This document shows, piece after piece, positions 28,484 through 37,187 of a stretch of 64,000 nucleotides of DNA. The notes under the pieces are model-generated. The model saw only the letters and a list, made by a program, of their open reading frames with translations. It was not told the DNA's origin and did no database searches. The DNA lies in contig NZ_JAKILB010000005.1 in NCBI RefSeq assembly GCF_023283895.1, positions 1-64,000 of the forward strand, in the 5' to 3' direction. Origin of the DNA: Shewanella pneumatophori. GTDB taxonomy: Bacteria > Pseudomonadota > Gammaproteobacteria > Enterobacterales > Shewanellaceae. A program made the translations under genes and the position numbers. Numbering within the stretch: position 1 is the stretch's first letter; every line of letters starts with the position of its first letter.

Positions 28484-28963
28484 TTAGGCAGGTTTTAGCG
28501 GCAACACTGTGCTGAACTTTAATGACTCCATGGCAAAGGTTGAAGTGACATTGGTGAGGCCTGCCACTTGATTAACCAAGCGCTTATAAAAATGGTCAAA
28601 AGCTGCCATGTCTTCCACTTGTACCCGCATCATATAATCATATTCCCCAGCCATGCGGTAAAACTCCATGACTTCAGGCATGGCGTATACGGCCTCAATA
28701 AAGGTTTCATACCACGCGTGAGAATGGTCGCAAGTCTTAACCTGTACGAATGCGGTGAAATCAACGCCAATTTTGCTGGGGTCGAGTAGGGCGACTCGCT
28801 TGTTGATCACGCCTTCTTCTTCTAAGCGCTTTAAGCGTTTCCAACATGGCGTAGTGGTTAAATTAACGGCTTTGGCTAACTCGTTAAGCGATAAGGTGAC
28901 ATCGTGCTGCAGCATGGTGAGCAGCTGTCGGTCGACTTTATCTAGTTTTACTTTTTCAACCAC
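28484..28963 (-). CDS. cyuR: Lrp/AsnC family regulator of cysteine catabolism (CyuR/DecR-like)
   Basis: A feast/famine regulator of about 159 residues: an N-terminal helix-turn-helix ([20 protein letters not shown]) and a C-terminal ligand-binding RAM domain ([20 protein letters not shown]). These segments match E. coli DecR/CyuR (YbaO) very closely, including [12 protein letters not shown]. In E. coli this protein senses cysteine and activates cyuPA. Here it is divergent from cyuA, the cysteine desulfidase gene, which strongly supports the name. ATG 28972 abuts the AAAAAGGA ribosome-binding sequence. GTG 28963 is at the proper distance and is preferred. A 13/15 match to the Lrp-family consensus lies in the intergenic region. 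Confidence 0.9.
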   Translation of the reverse strand: MVEKVKLDKVDRQLLTMLQHDVTLSLNELAKAVNLTTTPCWKRLKRLEEEGVINKRVALLDPSKIGVDFTAFVQVKTCDHSHAWYETFIEAVYAMPEVMEFYRMAGEYDYMMRVQVEDMAAFDHFYKRLVNQVAGLTNVTSTFAMESLKFSTVLPLKPA

Positions 28964-29036
28964 AAGTTCCATTCCTTTTTGAGATTATCTGTTATTGCTT
29001 ATTTTAGCGCCTATATAACTTACTCTATCACTTTAG

Positions 29037-29051
29037 TAGAAAATATTTCTC
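29037..29051. promoter_or_regulatory. Candidate CyuR/Lrp-family operator
   Basis: TAGAAAATATTTCTC contains the inverted repeat AGAAA-ATA-TTTCT. It matches the Lrp consensus YAGHAWATTWTDCTR at 13 of 15 positions. It lies between divergent cyuR and cyuA, where an autoregulatory operator would be expected. Confidence 0.5.
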
Positions 29052-29171
29052 TTTACTGCTTAGTTTGTAGAAAAAATGGAAAAATAATTCTTCGGCTAAT
29101 CCATTACAATGAATTAAAGATTGCAATGACGTTATTTAAAGTAGTGTCGATTACTAGAAGTGAGTAAAACG

Positions 29172-30482
29172 ATGAAACAACACTTATGGCCTTTATTTCT
29201 TGAAGCAGTAAAACGCGATGTCGTTCCAGCCCTAGGCTGTACAGAACCAATTTCAGTGGCATTGGCTGCTGCAATTGCTATTGATGAGCTAGGGATAAAA
29301 GAGCAAGCCAGCATGGTTTCATCAGACATCAAGATTGACGTCAGTGTCTCTGCAAACTTAATGAAAAACGGCATGGGTGTTGGGATCCCAGGCACTGGTA
29401 TGGTTGGTCTGCCAATTGCTGCCGCCATCGGCGCGGTTGCAGGTGATCGTGATGCGGGTCTTGAGGTGCTAAAAGGCCTGACCGCTAGCGATGTTCAAAT
29501 CGCCAAATTGATGCTGGATAACAACCAAGTGACCGTTGGTGTTGCCGATGTCGCTAATGTCTTGTACGCCAAGGTCATTGTTTACTATCAACAACAAACG
29601 GCTAGCGTAACCATTGCCGATAGCCACACCAAGGTTGTGGCAATTGAAAAAAATGGTCAGCAATGTTTAGCTGAGCCAAAGCAAGAGGTCGTTCAAGACA
29701 GCGCTAAAGCCGATCCCTTTATCGAAGCTAAACTGCAAGATATTTATGACTTTTCGATACATGCTCCGTTAGCCGACATCCGCTTTATTCTGCAGTCAAA
29801 AACGCTCAACGACGCCTTATCGAATGAAGGGCTAACCGGTGATTACGGCCTAAAAATTGGCGCGACTTTCATTAAGAACCAAGAAAGAGGCTTATTGTCT
29901 GGCGGCTTATTAACTGAAGTGTTAACTCGTACAGCCGGTGCATCTGACGCGCGTATGGACGGCGCTATGATGCCAGCTATGAGTAACTCTGGTTCAGGTA
30001 ACCAAGGTATTGCAGCTACTATGCCGGTTGTTGTCAGCGCAGATTTTCTAAAGTCGAGCGAAGAGCAAACTATCCGCGCATTAATGTTGTCGCATTTAAC
30101 TGCTATCTACATTAAAAGCTATCAAAATAAGCTTTCAGCGCTATGCGGCGCAACGACTGCAGCCATGGGCTCAGCTGCAGGGATCACCTATTTGCTTGAC
30201 GGTGAAATCGAGCAAGTCAGTGCTGCTATTTGTAGCATGATTGGCGATGTTAGTGGGGTTATTTGTGATGGTGCTAAAACTGCTTGTGCCATGAAGGTAT
30301 CTTCATCTGCAGGCGCTGCAGTAAAAGCGGCTTTAATGGCAATTGATGGCATCCGCGTCACAGGCACAGAGGGTATTGTTGCTGACGATGTTGACCAAAC
30401 CATTCGTAATTTAGCAAGCTTAGCTAATGGCTCGATGACACAAACCGATGTGCAGATTTTAGAAATCATGATGCACAAGTAA
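29172..30482 (+). CDS. cyuA: L-cysteine desulfidase CyuA (YhaM/UPF0597 family)
   Basis: Iron-sulphur enzyme that breaks L-cysteine down to pyruvate, ammonia and sulphide, active mainly without oxygen. From ATG 29172 it has 436 residues, the same as E. coli YhaM. Seen: PALGCTEPISVALAAA near residue 20 (Cys23), NLMKNGMGVGIPGTGMVG near 65, MSNSGSGNQG near 270, LSALCGATTAA with Cys325 and VICDGAKTACAMK with Cys365 and Cys372. Cys23 with two of the later cysteines probably holds the 4Fe-4S cluster. A GTG at 29160 would add four residues, but it overlaps the likely ribosome-binding site AAGTGAG. It is divergent from cyuR and followed, after 877 bases, by the transporter cyuP. Confidence 0.92.
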   Translation: MKQHLWPLFLEAVKRDVVPALGCTEPISVALAAAIAIDELGIKEQASMVSSDIKIDVSVSANLMKNGMGVGIPGTGMVGLPIAAAIGAVAGDRDAGLEVLKGLTASDVQIAKLMLDNNQVTVGVADVANVLYAKVIVYYQQQTASVTIADSHTKVVAIEKNGQQCLAEPKQEVVQDSAKADPFIEAKLQDIYDFSIHAPLADIRFILQSKTLNDALSNEGLTGDYGLKIGATFIKNQERGLLSGGLLTEVLTRTAGASDARMDGAMMPAMSNSGSGNQGIAATMPVVVSADFLKSSEEQTIRALMLSHLTAIYIKSYQNKLSALCGATTAAMGSAAGITYLLDGEIEQVSAAICSMIGDVSGVICDGAKTACAMKVSSSAGAAVKAALMAIDGIRVTGTEGIVADDVDQTIRNLASLANGSMTQTDVQILEIMMHK

Positions 30483-31359
30483 GTATCTGTGTTGGATAAC
30501 GCCTTTTTATAAAGCGTTTTGCATGTAGCAGATTATCAATTTAAGCCAAATTGGTGTTGATTATGAGCTTATCTCAATCAGGAGTTAAGTCTTAACAAAC
30601 ATCGATTTGGCTTTTTAGTTTCTATAGTTATAAAGCCGTAGATAAAGCTAACCATTATTAAGGCTATTGCTAGCAAAGTTTTCTCTTTTGTCTCAGTTTG
30701 TTTATCTTCCTATCTTGTGTACTTGCTATAGCAAACTCATCCAAAGCAGGTTCATCCATGTGTTTTAGCTCTAAAACCTGTTTTATCTAACAGCGATTAC
30801 CTAGCATCTGACAGTGAGCACTTAGCATCGGGCATCTCCATCTGTTCCCGCAGCTAATAAGCGGGCTTGAAGTAGCTTTAGGTAGCCTAGCTAAGAAATG
30901 CACTATAAGCTTGATTTTTATGCTTATTTGTCATTGCTAATGAACGGGTGATATTGCTCACACATAGATTTGGTTTAGCAGTGGTTATCACTTTAATTCG
31001 CAAAATGTGCGCGAGACCTCTCTAAGTTAAAATCTAAAATATTGAAATTAGTCACGTTTTTGCGTTTTTATAAGCTGAAGATTAATGACTAATAAGGTGA
31101 AGGGCATCAAACTATTGGCCGGTTAAAAGTGATTAACTCTTGATCTGGATCATTACGGATAAATCATCTGAAAAAATCACTGAATTGAGAGCATGTTTTG
31201 CTAAATCTACCTTGTTTGATGGCATTTTAAATAAAAAAATTCTCTCCATCCTTGGGTATGCTCAGGCCAAGCTAACGCTATAAAACCATGTGTTCTCATA
31301 AGCATAATTATAATTTTTATCATATCAGTGGCTCTAGCCAAATTTAATGGAATTGATAT
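30483..31359. other. Long non-coding region between cyuA and cyuP
   Basis: 877 bases without a credible gene. It starts with a weak hairpin (AACGC / GCGTT at about 30498-30518) after cyuA. A CCCGC / GCGGG hairpin lies at about 30845-30865, and an FNR/EtrA-like box at 31140-31153. The cyuP promoter must be in the distal part. The length is unusual for this compact window. Confidence 0.5.
31140..31153. promoter_or_regulatory. Candidate FNR/EtrA box upstream of cyuP
   Basis: TTGATCTGGATCAT matches the FNR consensus TTGAT-N4-ATCAA at 9 of 10 positions. It is centred about 213 bases before the cyuP start. In Shewanella the FNR homologue is EtrA. Anaerobic control would fit the oxygen-sensitive desulfidase. 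Confidence 0.55.
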
Positions 31360-32688
31360 ATGAGTGAAGTAGTTCAAGGCGCACCAAGTGGTGACTTGCA
31401 AGCGAAACCCCTACACGAACGCGCCAATATGACCAAAGCCGAATGGCAACAAGCGACTAAATTCGACAGTGTCGATATCGGTTGGATTGTGATGAGTATT
31501 GGTATGGCGATTGGTGCCGGTATTGTATTTTTGCCTGTGCAAGTTGGTGTGATGGGACTGTGGGTATTTTTACTGTCATCCATCATCGGTTACCCAGCCA
31601 TGTATCTGTTCCAAAAGTTATTCATCAATACCTTAGCTGAATCAAAAAAGTGTACTGACTACCCAGGCGTAATTGAAAACTACCTAGGTAAAAACTGGGG
31701 CATCGCACTCGGTGTACTTTACTTCTTGATGTTAGTTATTTGGGTGCTGGTTTATTCGTTAGCCGTGACCAACGATAGCGCCTCTTACCTGCATTCATTT
31801 GGCGTGACTGAGGGCAAACTAAGTGACAATGTATTCTATGGTCTAGGTCTAATTTGCTTATTGGCCTTTATCGGCTCAAAAGGCGAAAAGTTACTGTTTA
31901 AACTATCAGGTTTTATGGCGGTAACAGTACTGACATTAGTTGCGGTAATGGGCGTATTGCTGATGGCGCGTTGGGATATGGCTAATATTCCAAGCATGGG
32001 TGAATTTGGCCCAATGCTGAAAAATGCCATTATTACCCTGCCATTTACCTTAACTTCAATTCTGTTTATCCAGTCGTTAAGCCCTATGGTGATCTCCTAT
32101 CGTTCACATGAAAAGTCGATTGAAGTGGCGCGCTTCAAGGCTGAGCGAGCAATGAAAATTGCCTTTGCTATTCTTTTTGTGGTGGTGTTTTTCTTCGCGG
32201 TATCATTCACCTTTGCTATCAGCCAAGAGCAAGCGACTGATGCGATGAATCAGAACATCTCTGCGTTGGCGATTATTGCGCAGTACTTCCCGGGGAGTTG
32301 GGCGACAGTCACCGGTATCGTGATCAACATCTTTGCGGTAGTCACTTCTTTCTTCGGTGTGTTCTTAGCCTTCCAAGAAGCCTGTCGTGGCATTGCAATG
32401 AACATCTTGCTGCGTAGCCGTAAAGAGTCTGATATCAATAAAGAATTAGTGAACAAACTCATCACTGTATTTATTATTTTACTGGCTTGGTCGGCGATTG
32501 CGTTGAATGCGCCAATCCTGTCGTTCACTTCTGTTTGTAGCCCAATTTTTGGTTTGGTGGGCTGTTTGATCCCAGCTTACTTGGTATACAAAGTACCGCA
32601 CTTGAACAAGTACAAAGGTTGGGCGACTAACCTGATTATTGTGACGGGTGTTTTGTTGTGTATTTCACCGTTGTTAGCCTTTATGTAA
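31360..32688 (+). CDS. cyuP: Cysteine/serine-type amino acid permease CyuP (YhaO-like)
   Basis: Inner-membrane amino acid:proton symporter of the HAAAP/SdaC family, 442 residues with about eleven hydrophobic segments. It is very close to E. coli YhaO (443 residues), now called CyuP, the dedicated anaerobic cysteine importer: KFDSVDIGWIVMSIGMAIGA, LTSILFIQSLSPMVISYRS and the C-terminal CSPIFGLVGCLIPA. E. coli has cyuP and cyuA in one operon. Here they are separate, in the same direction, 877 bases apart, so each has its own promoter. TGGA lies about nine bases before the ATG. A serine transport role cannot be excluded from sequence alone. Confidence 0.88.
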   Translation: MSEVVQGAPSGDLQAKPLHERANMTKAEWQQATKFDSVDIGWIVMSIGMAIGAGIVFLPVQVGVMGLWVFLLSSIIGYPAMYLFQKLFINTLAESKKCTDYPGVIENYLGKNWGIALGVLYFLMLVIWVLVYSLAVTNDSASYLHSFGVTEGKLSDNVFYGLGLICLLAFIGSKGEKLLFKLSGFMAVTVLTLVAVMGVLLMARWDMANIPSMGEFGPMLKNAIITLPFTLTSILFIQSLSPMVISYRSHEKSIEVARFKAERAMKIAFAILFVVVFFFAVSFTFAISQEQATDAMNQNISALAIIAQYFPGSWATVTGIVINIFAVVTSFFGVFLAFQEACRGIAMNILLRSRKESDINKELVNKLITVFIILLAWSAIALNAPILSFTSVCSPIFGLVGCLIPAYLVYKVPHLNKYKGWATNLIIVTGVLLCISPLLAFM

Positions 32689-32739
32689 TTGATTTGGTTA
32701 ATCACGGATTAGTGATTTAATTTAATTTTTGAAGCTTAA

Positions 32740-33007
32740 GTTAGACTGCGTCTAACAACTAACGTCGTGGGATTCCATCCCACACCCTGGCAAGAGGGGG
32801 ACAACAGCTTCCCCTTCTTGACCATTTCTTTTATAAAGAGTCCCAGCCGCCCCGACTAAGTTGTCTCCCTCGTACTTATTCGAAATAACCTAACGCTTCC
32901 GATGGGATGTCTGATGTGAATGGATTCACAAATGCCGTGATGGCATGGATGCCAAGGAACGGCCTGTCCCGCGAAAGCTATGCCCACATCCGTGTGGGCA
33001 TCACGGC
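32740..33007. repeat. Hairpin-dense element, candidate structured RNA or palindromic repeat
   Basis: Seen in order: GTTAGAC/GTCTAAC (32740-32756); GTGGGAT/ATCCCAC (32767-32783); a 13-bp stem at 32788-32824; TGTGAA/TTCACA (32915-32930); GCCGTGATG (32934-32942) with CATCACGGC (32999-33007); and TGCCCACA/TGTGGGCA (32981-33000) capped by TCCG. GGGGGACAAC at 32796-32805 is also nearly complementary to GTTGTCTCCC at 32860-32869, so alternative folds exist. No known RNA family was recognised. It may be a Shewanella dispersed element. Confidence 0.5.
32788..32838 (+). terminator. Probable terminator of cyuP within the hairpin tract
   Basis: TGGCAAGAGGGGG (32788-32800) pairs with CCCCTTCTTGACCA (32811-32824), with one bulge, one G-U pair and a ten-base loop. 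It is followed by TTTCTTTTAT. It is about 100 bases after the cyuP stop. Confidence 0.55.
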
Positions 33008-33219
33008 TATTTCTTCAACGTACTTCGGCAACTTCGATGGGGAATCGGTGTTTTCTGTAGGTTTAGTTCTTAGCCTTCTATTTTGACTGTATTTAAAGGA
33101 GGTGGGATGGTTTTTTTAGCGAGTATTAGCGTTTCTATGATCCCATCTTATACCTTATTAAAACAATGTATTATATTGTTCTCGTTATTTGATAAGCAGT
33201 TATAAATCAAGGAGTGAAT

Positions 33220-33879
33220 TTGCGGAAGTTTAGAGTTTCAATGATTATTGTCGCAGTAGCATATTTTCTTATGCTCTTAGTCTATTTTTGCGTGATGTAC
33301 TTGAAAGGAAATATTGGCTTTAGCGAAGACAGCCAACAGTGGGCGAACTTGGGGTCATACATAGGTGGCTTTTTCACTCCAATTGCTGCAATTTTGTCAG
33401 GCTACTTCGTTTATATAAGTTTCTCTGCAAATGCACATCAGCAGAAGTTGATGCTCATAAGAGAAACTCTTACAAGGCTCGATGGACAATTGGAATCTAG
33501 ACTAAACGCCCCATTTTACAATAAACAGTTAGGGGAAGCGTATTTTGGACGACCTCTCAGAGAAGTAATAATTTCTATATCAAACGAAGAGGTAGAAGCA
33601 ACAAATGATGTAAAGCAAGCTATTCTAGCTTTATTGCATACCATCGCAATACTTACTAACTCCGTTAGATATTATATAAATTTAGTATCTGAAGTACCCT
33701 CCGATAGAGATGACACAGCTTGGATGGCTGACCTTGAGCAAGGTTACTGGATTCAAAAATACTCACCAATTAGCCACAGAATGAAATCTATTGTTGGTGA
33801 CACTGCTTTTGAGGGCAAAGCAAGTAAAGAAGAGGTAAGAAGCTTTAACTATGTGTTTGGTGGGAAGTGTTATTTATAA
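33220..33879 (+). CDS. Two-helix membrane protein resembling putative abortive-infection (putAbiC-like) proteins
   Basis: A 219-residue protein with two N-terminal hydrophobic helices (about 8-27 and 46-70) and a soluble C-terminal domain of about 145 residues. The segment WANLGSYIGGFFTPIAAILS after the first helix resembles the GxFxGGxxxPI pattern of proteins annotated as putative phage abortive infection. That likeness is by eye and the function is unproven. The start was taken as TTG 33220, five bases after AAGGAG (33209-33214); the upstream GTG 33214 overlaps this site. Codon use is AT-rich, with AGA and ATA codons unlike its neighbours, suggesting acquisition. It follows the hairpin-dense tract and precedes an unknown gene. 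Confidence 0.6.
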   Translation: MRKFRVSMIIVAVAYFLMLLVYFCVMYLKGNIGFSEDSQQWANLGSYIGGFFTPIAAILSGYFVYISFSANAHQQKLMLIRETLTRLDGQLESRLNAPFYNKQLGEAYFGRPLREVIISISNEEVEATNDVKQAILALLHTIAILTNSVRYYINLVSEVPSDRDDTAWMADLEQGYWIQKYSPISHRMKSIVGDTAFEGKASKEEVRSFNYVFGGKCYL

Positions 33880-33940
33880 AAAAGTTTATATGTTTGCTTC
33901 GCGAATGCTGATTTAAGCGCTACCCCTCAAGGAGTTATTG

Positions 33941-34477
33941 TTGAATATTAAGAACATATCGAAATTTAGGTTGGCTGGTGAGAAGTGTCCGGAGGATTTA
34001 GCTTTTCTGGTTAAGCACTTCCTGCCACTGTTATCAGAGGTGGAAGTTGAGTTTAACGACCAAGCTGATTGGCAGCCTTGGGCTGATAAAAGCTATCTAT
34101 CAGAGAAAGATTTGGCTGACCCTGATATTGCTGCTAATGTGCAAGCGATTGATGACACATTTGCATTGATTTCATTTGTGGCTGAATTTCCTAATGGCGA
34201 ATACCTTGGTTATTGGCGCGGCCCTGAAAACACTGCAATTAAAGACAGTCCATTGGTGCTGTATAGCAGTGATGGTCGCTTCTCACTTTGTGGGACGACT
34301 CTGTTTGAGGCGTTACATCTTTATACCTACGACGATGAAGTGCTAGCGAGAATAAAAAGAGCTGCTATTGCTAATGGCTTTAAACTAGATTTTGACTGTG
34401 TTGATGATATTGAAGAGCTGGCTGTTTCGCCTGATGCCTATCACGAAACACGCTACTACCAACTTAAAGGTAAATAA
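33941..34477 (+). CDS. Unrecognised acidic protein, possibly SUKH-like
   Basis: A 178-residue soluble, acidic protein with no signal peptide. I do not recognise it firmly. The central stretch FPNGEYLGYWRGPENTAI followed by SPLVLYSSDGRFSLCG and a helical C-terminal part is reminiscent of SMI1/KNR4 (SUKH) proteins, several of which are immunity proteins, but this is weak. AAGGAG at 33929-33934 puts the start at TTG 33941 rather than TTG 33938. It lies two bases before the Nudix gene, so the two are almost certainly cotranscribed and translationally coupled. Confidence 0.6.
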   Translation: MNIKNISKFRLAGEKCPEDLAFLVKHFLPLLSEVEVEFNDQADWQPWADKSYLSEKDLADPDIAANVQAIDDTFALISFVAEFPNGEYLGYWRGPENTAIKDSPLVLYSSDGRFSLCGTTLFEALHLYTYDDEVLARIKRAAIANGFKLDFDCVDDIEELAVSPDAYHETRYYQLKGK

Positions 34478-34479
34478 TA

Positions 34480-34890
34480 ATGAAAGTGATTGATAAGCTT
34501 GCTTGGGTGTTGATTCGAGATGGCAAGTTGTTGGCGGTGCGCTCTAAAGGTAAAGAGTTGTTTTATCTGCCGGGTGGTAAGCGTGAGGCGGGTGAGAGTG
34601 ATGAACAGGCTCTGATGCGTGAGATTAAAGAGGAGCTGTCTGTCGATCTTAAGCTAAGTAGCATTAAGTATATGAATACTTTTACTGCGCAGGCGGATGG
34701 TAAGGCTGAGGGCGTGTCGGTTAAATTGACCTGCTACTTTGCTGATTTCAGCGGTGAGTTACAGCCTGATGCTGAAATTGAGCAGCTTGAATTTGTTGAT
34801 ATGAATGATGAAGCGGTATGCTCGTTGGCGGCGTTAGTGGCTATGGACTGGCTTGAGTCGCAACAGCTTCTAAATAGTAAGACTGCTTAA
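34480..34890 (+). CDS. Nudix hydrolase
   Basis: Hydrolyses a nucleoside diphosphate linked to another group; the substrate is unknown. 136 residues, a minimal single-domain Nudix protein. The Nudix box runs from Gly33 through Glu39 and the catalytic REIKEEL (47-53), as GGKREAGESDEQALMREIKE. The late glycine of the box is Ser54 here. It starts two bases after the preceding gene with an AAAGG site inside that gene. A long hairpin at 34963-34991 follows. It may sanitise oxidised nucleotides like MutT, but no specific evidence supports that. Confidence 0.88.
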   Translation: MKVIDKLAWVLIRDGKLLAVRSKGKELFYLPGGKREAGESDEQALMREIKEELSVDLKLSSIKYMNTFTAQADGKAEGVSVKLTCYFADFSGELQPDAEIEQLEFVDMNDEAVCSLAALVAMDWLESQQLLNSKTA

Positions 34891-34962
34891 CGGCAAGGTG
34901 AGTCAACAGCAAGCTGAGTTAGCTGCAAGAGTTAACTCAAGTGCTTGGCAAAATGCGTTAAT

Positions 34963-34991
34963 AGAGCAAGCTAATGGCTTTAGCTTGCTCT
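34963..34991. terminator. Hairpin between convergent genes
   Basis: AGAGCAAGCTA (34963-34973) and TAGCTTGCTCT (34981-34991) form a perfect 11-bp stem with a seven-base loop. T tracts are weak on both sides, so termination is plausible but not assured. Confidence 0.5.
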
Positions 34992-35023
34992 GATTAAATA
35001 TATTATCTCTCGCGGCGAATAGG

Positions 35024-35452
35024 CTAGAACAGCTTACGCCACACTTCGTATTCTTTAATACCTTCCACTTCGCCTTCATGGTGCCAGTAAGTGACGGTTT
35101 TACCTTGCTCCTGACGAGTTTCTAGCCAGCCTTTAAAGTGGTAGTTTTTGCCATGATGTTTAGCGCGAGTGCCGGTTTTTACCGCTTCTGTGTAGTTGTC
35201 GCCATCTACTAAAAAGTCACCTGCAAGATATCCTAAAAACACGCCATCCTCGGTGTTGGTTAGCGAGAAGATATTGCCTTTAATTGATTTTACCGCGACT
35301 AAGCTGCTGTTGTCGGCTTTAAGAATGGTGCCGTCTGGTTTTTTGTATTCTCCCTCAACAAAATACCAGTTGCCTTCAAATGTATGCGCGCTTACCTGGG
35401 CGGATATTAAAGTTGCTAGCGCTATGATGACACCGCCTAGAATCTGTTTCAC
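35024..35452 (-). CDS. Small secreted protein of unknown function
   Basis: 142 residues with a Sec signal peptide (about 1-22, ending QVSA before HTFEGNWYFVEG). The mature part is about 120 residues, rich in aromatic and charged residues and likely beta-rich (FSLTNTEDGVFLGYLAGDF, YHFKGWLETRQEQGK). No cysteines occur in the mature part. I do not recognise a family; a small periplasmic lipocalin-like barrel is conceivable but unsupported. It is single, with a ribosome-binding AAGGAG upstream (TAAAAGGAGTACAC before the ATG). Confidence 0.7.
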   Translation of the reverse strand: MKQILGGVIIALATLISAQVSAHTFEGNWYFVEGEYKKPDGTILKADNSSLVAVKSIKGNIFSLTNTEDGVFLGYLAGDFLVDGDNYTEAVKTGTRAKHHGKNYHFKGWLETRQEQGKTVTYWHHEGEVEGIKEYEVWRKLF

Positions 35453-35475
35453 TGTGTACTCCTTTTAGTGATTTT

Positions 35476-35495
35476 TTAATACTGATTGGTATTAA
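35476..35495. repeat. Copy of a short dispersed palindrome (TGATTGGTATTA type)
   Basis: TTAATAC (35476-35482) and GTATTAA (35489-35495) flank TGATTG. The same TGATTGGT core recurs in other spacers in this window, at about 25550, 25580 and 50213, with weaker copies near 28408 and 28475. Confidence 0.45.
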
Positions 35496-35611
35496 TTAAA
35501 ACCTTCCATGTACCTGCTTTAGAAGCAGCCTTTTATAAAAAAGGATAAGTAACTTAGCATCAACATAAATGTCGGGCAATGAGGCTATTTATAACTTTTA
35601 TAAATATAAAA

Positions 35612-35636
35612 AAGCCCCAGTCGTTGACTGAGGCTT
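35612..35636 (-). terminator. Intrinsic terminator of gbpA
   Basis: AAGCCCCAGTC (35612-35622) pairs with GACTGAGGCTT (35626-35636) except for one C/A mismatch, with loop GTT. On the minus strand it is followed by TTTTTTAT. Confidence 0.75.
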
Positions 35637-35668
35637 GTTACTCATAGTGTTTGTGCTTATGGCGGGGA

Positions 35669-37129
35669 TTAGTTCAGCTTATCCCAAGCCATTTGCCAGT
35701 GTGAACCGGTTGCTGGCTGGTACTGAGTTGCTGTAGCTGTCCACTGCATGCAGTAGCCTGAGTATGGGAAAGGTTTACATTGGTAAACGCTGCCGTCACT
35801 CGCTAGTACTTTAGTGCCTGCTGTGTAGCTTGCTAGCCCTTGTGGGAACACAAAGTCATAATCACCAGCTGGTGGCGTTACAGCTTCATCTTCTAGATGA
35901 AAATCTAAAGTTTGCTGATCAACTAACTTGCCGTCTTCATCTTTAATACGAGTCACTAGCATATGGTGACCAGCTTCTGATTTGCTTAGCACTAACGATA
36001 CCGCTTCATTTTGGCCGTCATACATCTTGCCAGTCCAGCTGGCTAATGGCTCACGGTGATGGTTGTAAACCGTCAGCTCTGTGCTGACATCACCTTGTGC
36101 TGTTAGGGTTAAATCAAGTACTATTGGCTCGCTGGTGATGGTGTATGTCTGTTCTAGACCATCAACGGTTAGCGAGTATTCTGGCTCAGGCGTTTCAATG
36201 TTGTAACCCACTTCTACGCGTTCAAGGCCGCTGCCAGCTTTGATGTAAACCGGGTTCGCGCCGTAAACAGGTGTAAATTTACCCTCGGTAAATTGGCCTG
36301 CTTGTAGTTTTGTTTGCTCTTGGTTCAGTTTACTGGCTAGCGCATGAGTCCAGTTTTTCGCTTGACCCATATTTGCATCGTTAATGGTCAATTCTGTGCG
36401 GTAGGCTAAGTTCTCACCTGCTTGGTCAAATACGCGGGTGTAAACTGAGTCGCCAACATTCAAATCAAGTGTCGGGTTGATTTGTCCGCCTTGAGACCAG
36501 TCAGGCACTACAGGGCCTTCACCATCAAACTTTACGTCAATCACGTTATAGAATGACGCTGCTGTATCACCCACATCCCAAACCGCTAAGATCACTTGGT
36601 AGCCTTCACGCTCAGGCACAACACAGTTGTGGCTGACTTGTTTAGGCGGCTGCACCATATTGCCTTCAATTACACAAAAAGGTGTTAAATCGAATGAGTC
36701 ACGTGACAAAGACTGATTCGGGTTCCAGTCAGGCTTGGTGATGTAGTATTTCCAGTCGTGGGTAACGTGGTTTGCAGTGAACGTCCATTCAAAGGTCTGG
36801 GTACCAGACTGAATTGGATTTTGTACCCAACGATCTGCAGTTTGCTCGTCTAATGCGGTTGCGAGCGCTGATTGAGCGCTGGCAATTTTACCATCTAGCG
36901 GCCCAGCTTCTGGGAATCCGTCTGGGCCTTCTACGCTTTGTGGCTCATATTGAATCGCACCACAATTGCTATTTTTTTGATTGGTATCTGTGGTTGGAAA
37001 TTTACACAGTGCGACACGGCTTGCTGCCACACCGTCGCTGTAAGTCGATACATAGCCATGTGCCAAAACACCTGAGCTAAGACTGGTTAATGCGAGTGCG
37101 ATTAACGATTTTTTTGGGAATGATTTCAT
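35669..37129 (-). CDS. gbpA: GbpA-like chitin-binding lytic polysaccharide monooxygenase
   Basis: Secreted copper monooxygenase (AA10) that binds and oxidises chitin and promotes attachment to N-acetylglucosamine surfaces. From ATG 37129 it has 486 residues (V. cholerae GbpA has 485). Signal peptide 1-23 ends VLA, exposing His24 ([10 protein letters not shown]) as the first copper ligand. The second histidine is in [14 protein letters not shown]. After the catalytic domain come GbpA-type middle domains, and a C-terminal chitin-binding module with cysteines and tryptophans ([17 protein letters not shown]). The longer frame to 37186 lacks a ribosome-binding site; AGGA precedes 37129. Its leader contains a GEMM-I riboswitch and a terminator, so expression responds to c-di-GMP, as for gbpA in Vibrio cholerae. 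Confidence 0.93.
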   Translation of the reverse strand: MKSFPKKSLIALALTSLSSGVLAHGYVSTYSDGVAASRVALCKFPTTDTNQKNSNCGAIQYEPQSVEGPDGFPEAGPLDGKIASAQSALATALDEQTADRWVQNPIQSGTQTFEWTFTANHVTHDWKYYITKPDWNPNQSLSRDSFDLTPFCVIEGNMVQPPKQVSHNCVVPEREGYQVILAVWDVGDTAASFYNVIDVKFDGEGPVVPDWSQGGQINPTLDLNVGDSVYTRVFDQAGENLAYRTELTINDANMGQAKNWTHALASKLNQEQTKLQAGQFTEGKFTPVYGANPVYIKAGSGLERVEVGYNIETPEPEYSLTVDGLEQTYTITSEPIVLDLTLTAQGDVSTELTVYNHHREPLASWTGKMYDGQNEAVSLVLSKSEAGHHMLVTRIKDEDGKLVDQQTLDFHLEDEAVTPPAGDYDFVFPQGLASYTAGTKVLASDGSVYQCKPFPYSGYCMQWTATATQYQPATGSHWQMAWDKLN

Positions 37130-37187
37130 CACATGTCCTATATATGGTTGACAAATTAATGCCACACCTCGGCGCATGCTGAGCACT

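Larger units (their letters stand above)
32689..33219. other. Non-coding tract with dense secondary structure
   Basis: 531 bases between cyuP and the next membrane protein. The central 32740-33007 carries at least five perfect or near-perfect hairpins and is visibly richer in G and C than its flanks. No reading frame in it is credible. From 33060 the sequence becomes AT-rich and leads to the next gene. Confidence 0.6.

Noticed and set aside
32740..32900. Integron attC site
   Set aside because: GTTAGAC and GTCTAAC match the core motifs, but in the wrong order and only three bases apart. No partner core lies at a suitable distance and no integrase was seen.
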